Assembly: GCF_022662195.1 (NCBI RefSeq)
Contig: NZ_JAKMCS010000006.1
Location: 151,421 to 215,420, forward strand
Origin: Aestuariivivens insulae
GTDB taxonomy: Bacteria; Bacteroidota; Bacteroidia; Flavobacteriales; Flavobacteriaceae
DNA: 64,000 nucleotides
Reading direction: 5' to 3'
A program made the translations under genes and the position numbers. The notes under the pieces are model-generated. The model was not told the DNA's origin, did not search any database, and saw only the letters and a list, made by a program, of their open reading frames with translations. This document shows positions 61,114 to 64,000 of this stretch, one piece after another; position 1 is the stretch's first letter, and every line of letters begins with the position of its first letter.

Positions 61114-62091
61114 ATGATACGATATAAAGCACTAATTATAACAGTTCTCTTATTTGGCCTTTGGTCCTGTAAAAAGGAATCGGGAACAAAAATGATGTAT
61201 TTGGCCCATAGTTTACCACAAACACACCCTGTTCATAAAGGTATTTTAAAGTTTCAGGAAGCACTGCACAAGAAGTCGGATGGAAAACTGAAAGTTAAGA
61301 TTTTTCCAGATGGTCAATTAGGATCCGAACGGGAAGTGCTGGAGTTGCTACAAATAGGAAGTGTGGCCATTACTAAAGTAAGTGCTGCGACCTTGTCTAA
61401 TTTTGTGCCGGAATATAATGTGCTAGGCATTCCCTATTTATTTCGGGATAAAGCACATCAGTTTGGTGTGTTGGAAGGGCCAATAGGAAAGTCGATCTTG
61501 GAAAAAGGAAGTAAATTCTGGTTACGGGGCTTGTGTTATTACGATGCAGGGAGCCGGAGTTTTTATACCAAGGATAAAGCCATACGAACCCCCGAGGATT
61601 TAAAGGGATTAAAGATACGGGTAATGAACAATCAAATGGCCATTAATATGGTTAATGCCTTGGGAGGATCGGCGACACCATTAGCCTATGGCGAGTTATA
61701 TACGGCTATACAACAAGGTGTTGTTGATGGGGCGGAAAACAATCCGCCTTCTTTTGTGTCTTCCAATCATTATGAAGTAAGTAAATACTATACTCTAGAT
61801 CAGCATTCGGCGGTGCCAGATGTACTCATTATGGGGACGAAATATTGGGATAAATTATCAGATGAAGAAAAGCAATGGGTGGAAGCGGCAGCGGCAGAAT
61901 CTTCAGAGGCACAGAAACAATATTGGAATGAATCTGTTGCCGAATCCATGCAAAAAGCAAAAGATAATGGTGTTGAAATCATTATTCCCGATAAATCATT
62001 GTTTGCCGAACAATCGAAATCTGTTTTGGAAACCTTCGAAAAGGAATACCCCGATATGGCAGATCTAGTACATCAAATAAAAGCACAATAA
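61114..62091 (+). CDS. dctP: TRAP transporter solute-binding lipoprotein DctP
   Basis: A 325-residue TRAP-type binding protein (ATG at 61114, one base after the uxaC stop). The signal peptide ends in LWSC, so it is a membrane-anchored lipoprotein and not a free periplasmic protein. It has the family segment SLPQTHPVHKGILKFQE and the carboxylate-binding Arg region GLKIRVMNNQMAINMVNALGG, followed by ELYTAIQQGVVDGAENNP. The context predicts a uronate ligand. Confidence 0.95.
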   Translation: MIRYKALIITVLLFGLWSCKKESGTKMMYLAHSLPQTHPVHKGILKFQEALHKKSDGKLKVKIFPDGQLGSEREVLELLQIGSVAITKVSAATLSNFVPEYNVLGIPYLFRDKAHQFGVLEGPIGKSILEKGSKFWLRGLCYYDAGSRSFYTKDKAIRTPEDLKGLKIRVMNNQMAINMVNALGGSATPLAYGELYTAIQQGVVDGAENNPPSFVSSNHYEVSKYYTLDQHSAVPDVLIMGTKYWDKLSDEEKQWVEAAAAESSEAQKQYWNESVAESMQKAKDNGVEIIIPDKSLFAEQSKSVLETFEKEYPDMADLVHQIKAQ

Positions 62092-62093
62092 CT

Positions 62094-62585
62094 ATGAAGC
62101 AAATAGATTCGTTATTCAATAAGATAAATCGCCTAATCGAAGTTTTCCTGATTGGTATTTTTGGTCTTTTGGTGGTAGATGTATTGTGGCAGGTTTTTTC
62201 ACGCTATATTCTAAAGGCTTCATTTTCGTGGACTGAAGAGTTGGCAAGGTTTTCCCTAATTTGGCTGTCCATTCTTGGAGCTGCTTATTTAAATGCAAAG
62301 CGAGCGCATTTGTCAATGGATTTTGTATATCAAAAGCTTTCAGAAAAAAATAGAAAGAAAGTACTGCTCATTGTTGAAGTGCTCATTTTTTTATTTGCTG
62401 CAATTGTTATGTTAGGAGGAGGCATTAACCTGGTGTATATTACATTGCACCTCGACCAACTTTCAGGAACTTTACAGGTGCCCTTGGGCTATGTTTATGC
62501 TGTTTTGCCCTTTAGCGGATTTCTAATTATGTGTTTTTCAATATATCACATGTCAAAAATTTATACGAACCAACTAGTCGATTAA
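62094..62585 (+). CDS. dctQ: TRAP transporter small membrane subunit DctQ
   Basis: A 163-residue protein with four helices (about 15-33, 52-68, 88-108, 130-150). SFSWTEELARFSLIWLSILGAAY is the DctQ signature. It works with DctM. It starts 2 bases after dctP and ends 2 bases before dctM. Confidence 0.95.
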   Translation: MKQIDSLFNKINRLIEVFLIGIFGLLVVDVLWQVFSRYILKASFSWTEELARFSLIWLSILGAAYLNAKRAHLSMDFVYQKLSEKNRKKVLLIVEVLIFLFAAIVMLGGGINLVYITLHLDQLSGTLQVPLGYVYAVLPFSGFLIMCFSIYHMSKIYTNQLVD

Positions 62586-62587
62586 TT

Positions 62588-63892
62588 ATGAGCATTGAAG
62601 TTATAAGTATATTAGTTCTGTTTTTAAGCTTTTTTGTACTACTGCTGCTAAAGGTGCCAGTAGCTTATAGTATTGGGATTTCAACCACTATTAGCCTATT
62701 GTTAAATATAGATCGATTGCCGGGGTTAACTACCATTGCACAACGCATGACGACTGGGATTGATAGCTTTGCATTGCTGGCCATTCCGTTTTTTGTGTTG
62801 GCTGGTGAGATAATGAAACGCGGTGGGATAGCTAACAGACTTATAAATTTTGCAAAATCGCTGGTGTCAAGTCTGCCAGGTGGTTTGGCTTATGTGAATA
62901 TATTAGCCTCTATGTTGTTTGGAGCCATTTCAGGGTCGGCGCTGGCAGCGACTTCTGCCATAGGAAGTATTATGACCGATAGAATGGAGGAAGAAGGTTT
63001 GCCAAGATCTTTTAGCGCATCGGTAAACATCACCTCTTCAACAACAGGCTTATTGATACCGCCGAGTAATATTTTAATTGTTTTCGCTCTGGCAAGTGGC
63101 GGCTCGGCATCGGTTGCGGCATTGTTTATTGCGGGATATTTGCCGGGAATTTTATTAGGCCTTGCGCTAATGGGCTATGTTGCGTTTGTTGCCATAAAAA
63201 GAGATTTTGTAAAGGGAACACGAGCCAGTTTTTCTGAAGTTTGGGGGTATTTTAGTAAGGCCTTATTTAGTTTATTGCTGCTGGTAGTGGTTGTAGGAGG
63301 AATAGTGGCCGGAATTTTTACAGCTACCGAAGCGTCTGTTATTGCTGTTTTGTATGCCGCCGTTTTAGCATTGATTTATGGTGATGTGAGCACTAAAGAT
63401 TTTCCGGATATTTTGCTTACAAGTGCCAAAACTACGGCGGTGGTTATGTTTTTAATATGCACCTCTATGGCCATGTCCTGGTTGTTTTCTTTTGAAAGCA
63501 TACCAGAATTAATGAGTAACTTCCTATTAAGTCAGTTTAGTAACAAGTTTGCCATATTTTTAGTAATAAATATAGTGTTATTGGTAGTGGGAACTTTTAT
63601 GGACATGACCCCAGCAGTGCTAATATTTACCCCAATTTTCTTGCCAGTTGTAGTAGCATTGGGGATGGAGCCTGTGCACTTTGGAATTGTAATGGTACTT
63701 AATCTCTGCATTGGTTTGTGTACGCCTCCTGTTGGAACTATTCTCTTTGTAGGAAGTGGTATTGCCAATATATCGGTTACTCAAGTTATAAAACCGTTGA
63801 TTCCTTTTTTAATAATTATGGTCATTGTATTGTTGTTGATAACCTTTATTCCTGAAATATCCCTGTTTTTACCACGATTGTTTGACCTATAA
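62588..63892 (+). CDS. dctM: TRAP transporter large membrane subunit DctM
   Basis: A 434-residue permease with about twelve helices (ATG at 62588; an earlier in-frame start at 62531 lies inside dctQ). Conserved parts are PFFVLAGEIMKRGGIANRLI, FGAISGSALAATSAIGS, STTGLLIPPSNILIVFA and LVVGTFMDMTPAVLIFTPI. It couples uronate uptake to the sodium or proton gradient. Last gene in the window; the following 108 bases to 64000 show no feature. Confidence 0.95.
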   Translation: MSIEVISILVLFLSFFVLLLLKVPVAYSIGISTTISLLLNIDRLPGLTTIAQRMTTGIDSFALLAIPFFVLAGEIMKRGGIANRLINFAKSLVSSLPGGLAYVNILASMLFGAISGSALAATSAIGSIMTDRMEEEGLPRSFSASVNITSSTTGLLIPPSNILIVFALASGGSASVAALFIAGYLPGILLGLALMGYVAFVAIKRDFVKGTRASFSEVWGYFSKALFSLLLLVVVVGGIVAGIFTATEASVIAVLYAAVLALIYGDVSTKDFPDILLTSAKTTAVVMFLICTSMAMSWLFSFESIPELMSNFLLSQFSNKFAIFLVINIVLLVVGTFMDMTPAVLIFTPIFLPVVVALGMEPVHFGIVMVLNLCIGLCTPPVGTILFVGSGIANISVTQVIKPLIPFLIIMVIVLLLITFIPEISLFLPRLFDL

Positions 63893-64000
63893 GTGTAACA
63901 AGTAGTAATTAATAGTTATTAGGATTTGATTATTGATGTTAAAATCTTAATTGGTTATTAATTTCACCTCTTTTAAAAAAGCATATAAGTTATTTGCTGT

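Noticed and set aside
1-64000. tRNA, rRNA, CRISPR array, phage or biosynthetic cluster
   Set aside because: I scanned the gaps by eye on both strands and saw no cloverleaf, no regular short-repeat array and no phage or NRPS/PKS genes; a tRNA or covariance-model search could still show something missed.

Overview
The window looks like a chromosomal segment of a low-GC marine-type Flavobacteriaceae (Bacteroidota). The evidence is seen in the sequence: a TonB-dependent receptor, type IX secretion (T9SS) C-terminal sorting domains, flavobacterial families (DUF3127, DUF3098, DUF4271, DUF4296), promoters of the Bacteroidota form TTG-N18-21-TAnnTTTG, and almost no Shine-Dalgarno signal. I found no rRNA, tRNA, CRISPR array, transposase or integrase. 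Most of the window is housekeeping core. The accessory parts are a two-gene insertion near 8.6-11.0 kb, a toxin-antitoxin pair near 23.3 kb, interspersed palindromic repeats, and a uronate-use locus from 53.6 kb to the end.

Layout. 0-8.6 kb: 5'-truncated TonB receptor, Rieske-like lipoprotein, greA, HIT hydrolase, histidine kinase, flavin-reductase-like protein, DUF3127 protein, aat and an exported Gfo/Idh oxidoreductase. 8.6-11.0 kb: a DUF3179 lipoprotein and a beta-barrel-like protein lying between two exact 28-bp copies of the end of the oxidoreductase gene. 11-22.5 kb: tag, a thioredoxin-like protein, a TonB-like protein, truB-uppP, glycerate kinase, DUF3098, ftsX, an EamA permease, leuS and small membrane genes. 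22.5-31.5 kb: a membrane metallopeptidase, a UPF0175/DUF3368 toxin-antitoxin pair, a membrane MutS homologue, then lhgO, methionine aminotransferase and omega-amidase (a metabolite-salvage run), an Ig-like lipoprotein and comF. 31.5-53.4 kb: glyS, an Lrp regulator, saccharopine dehydrogenase, pckA, hemD, dolichol-phosphate-mannose-synthase-like enzyme, dihydroorotase, tyrS, LuxE-like ligase, T9SS cargo, a PhoB/PhoR-like two-component pair, trmB, an alkyltransferase-like protein, mrp and nifU.

53.6-63.9 kb holds the most coherent system. A LacI-family regulator sits between a leftward pair (exported Gfo/Idh oxidoreductase and a double DUF1080 protein) and a rightward operon (SDR oxidoreductase, uxuA, uxaC, TRAP transporter dctP-dctQ-dctM). 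Two near-identical 14-bp palindromes, CGTGTACGTACACG and CGTGTGCGAACACG, lie on the promoters of the two arms in almost the same geometry. I infer one regulon that joins extracytoplasmic oxidative glycoside cleavage to uronate uptake and catabolism.

The second notable signal is a set of palindromic repeats that flank leuS on both sides and also appear, translated in frame, inside the leuS coding sequence at two places.
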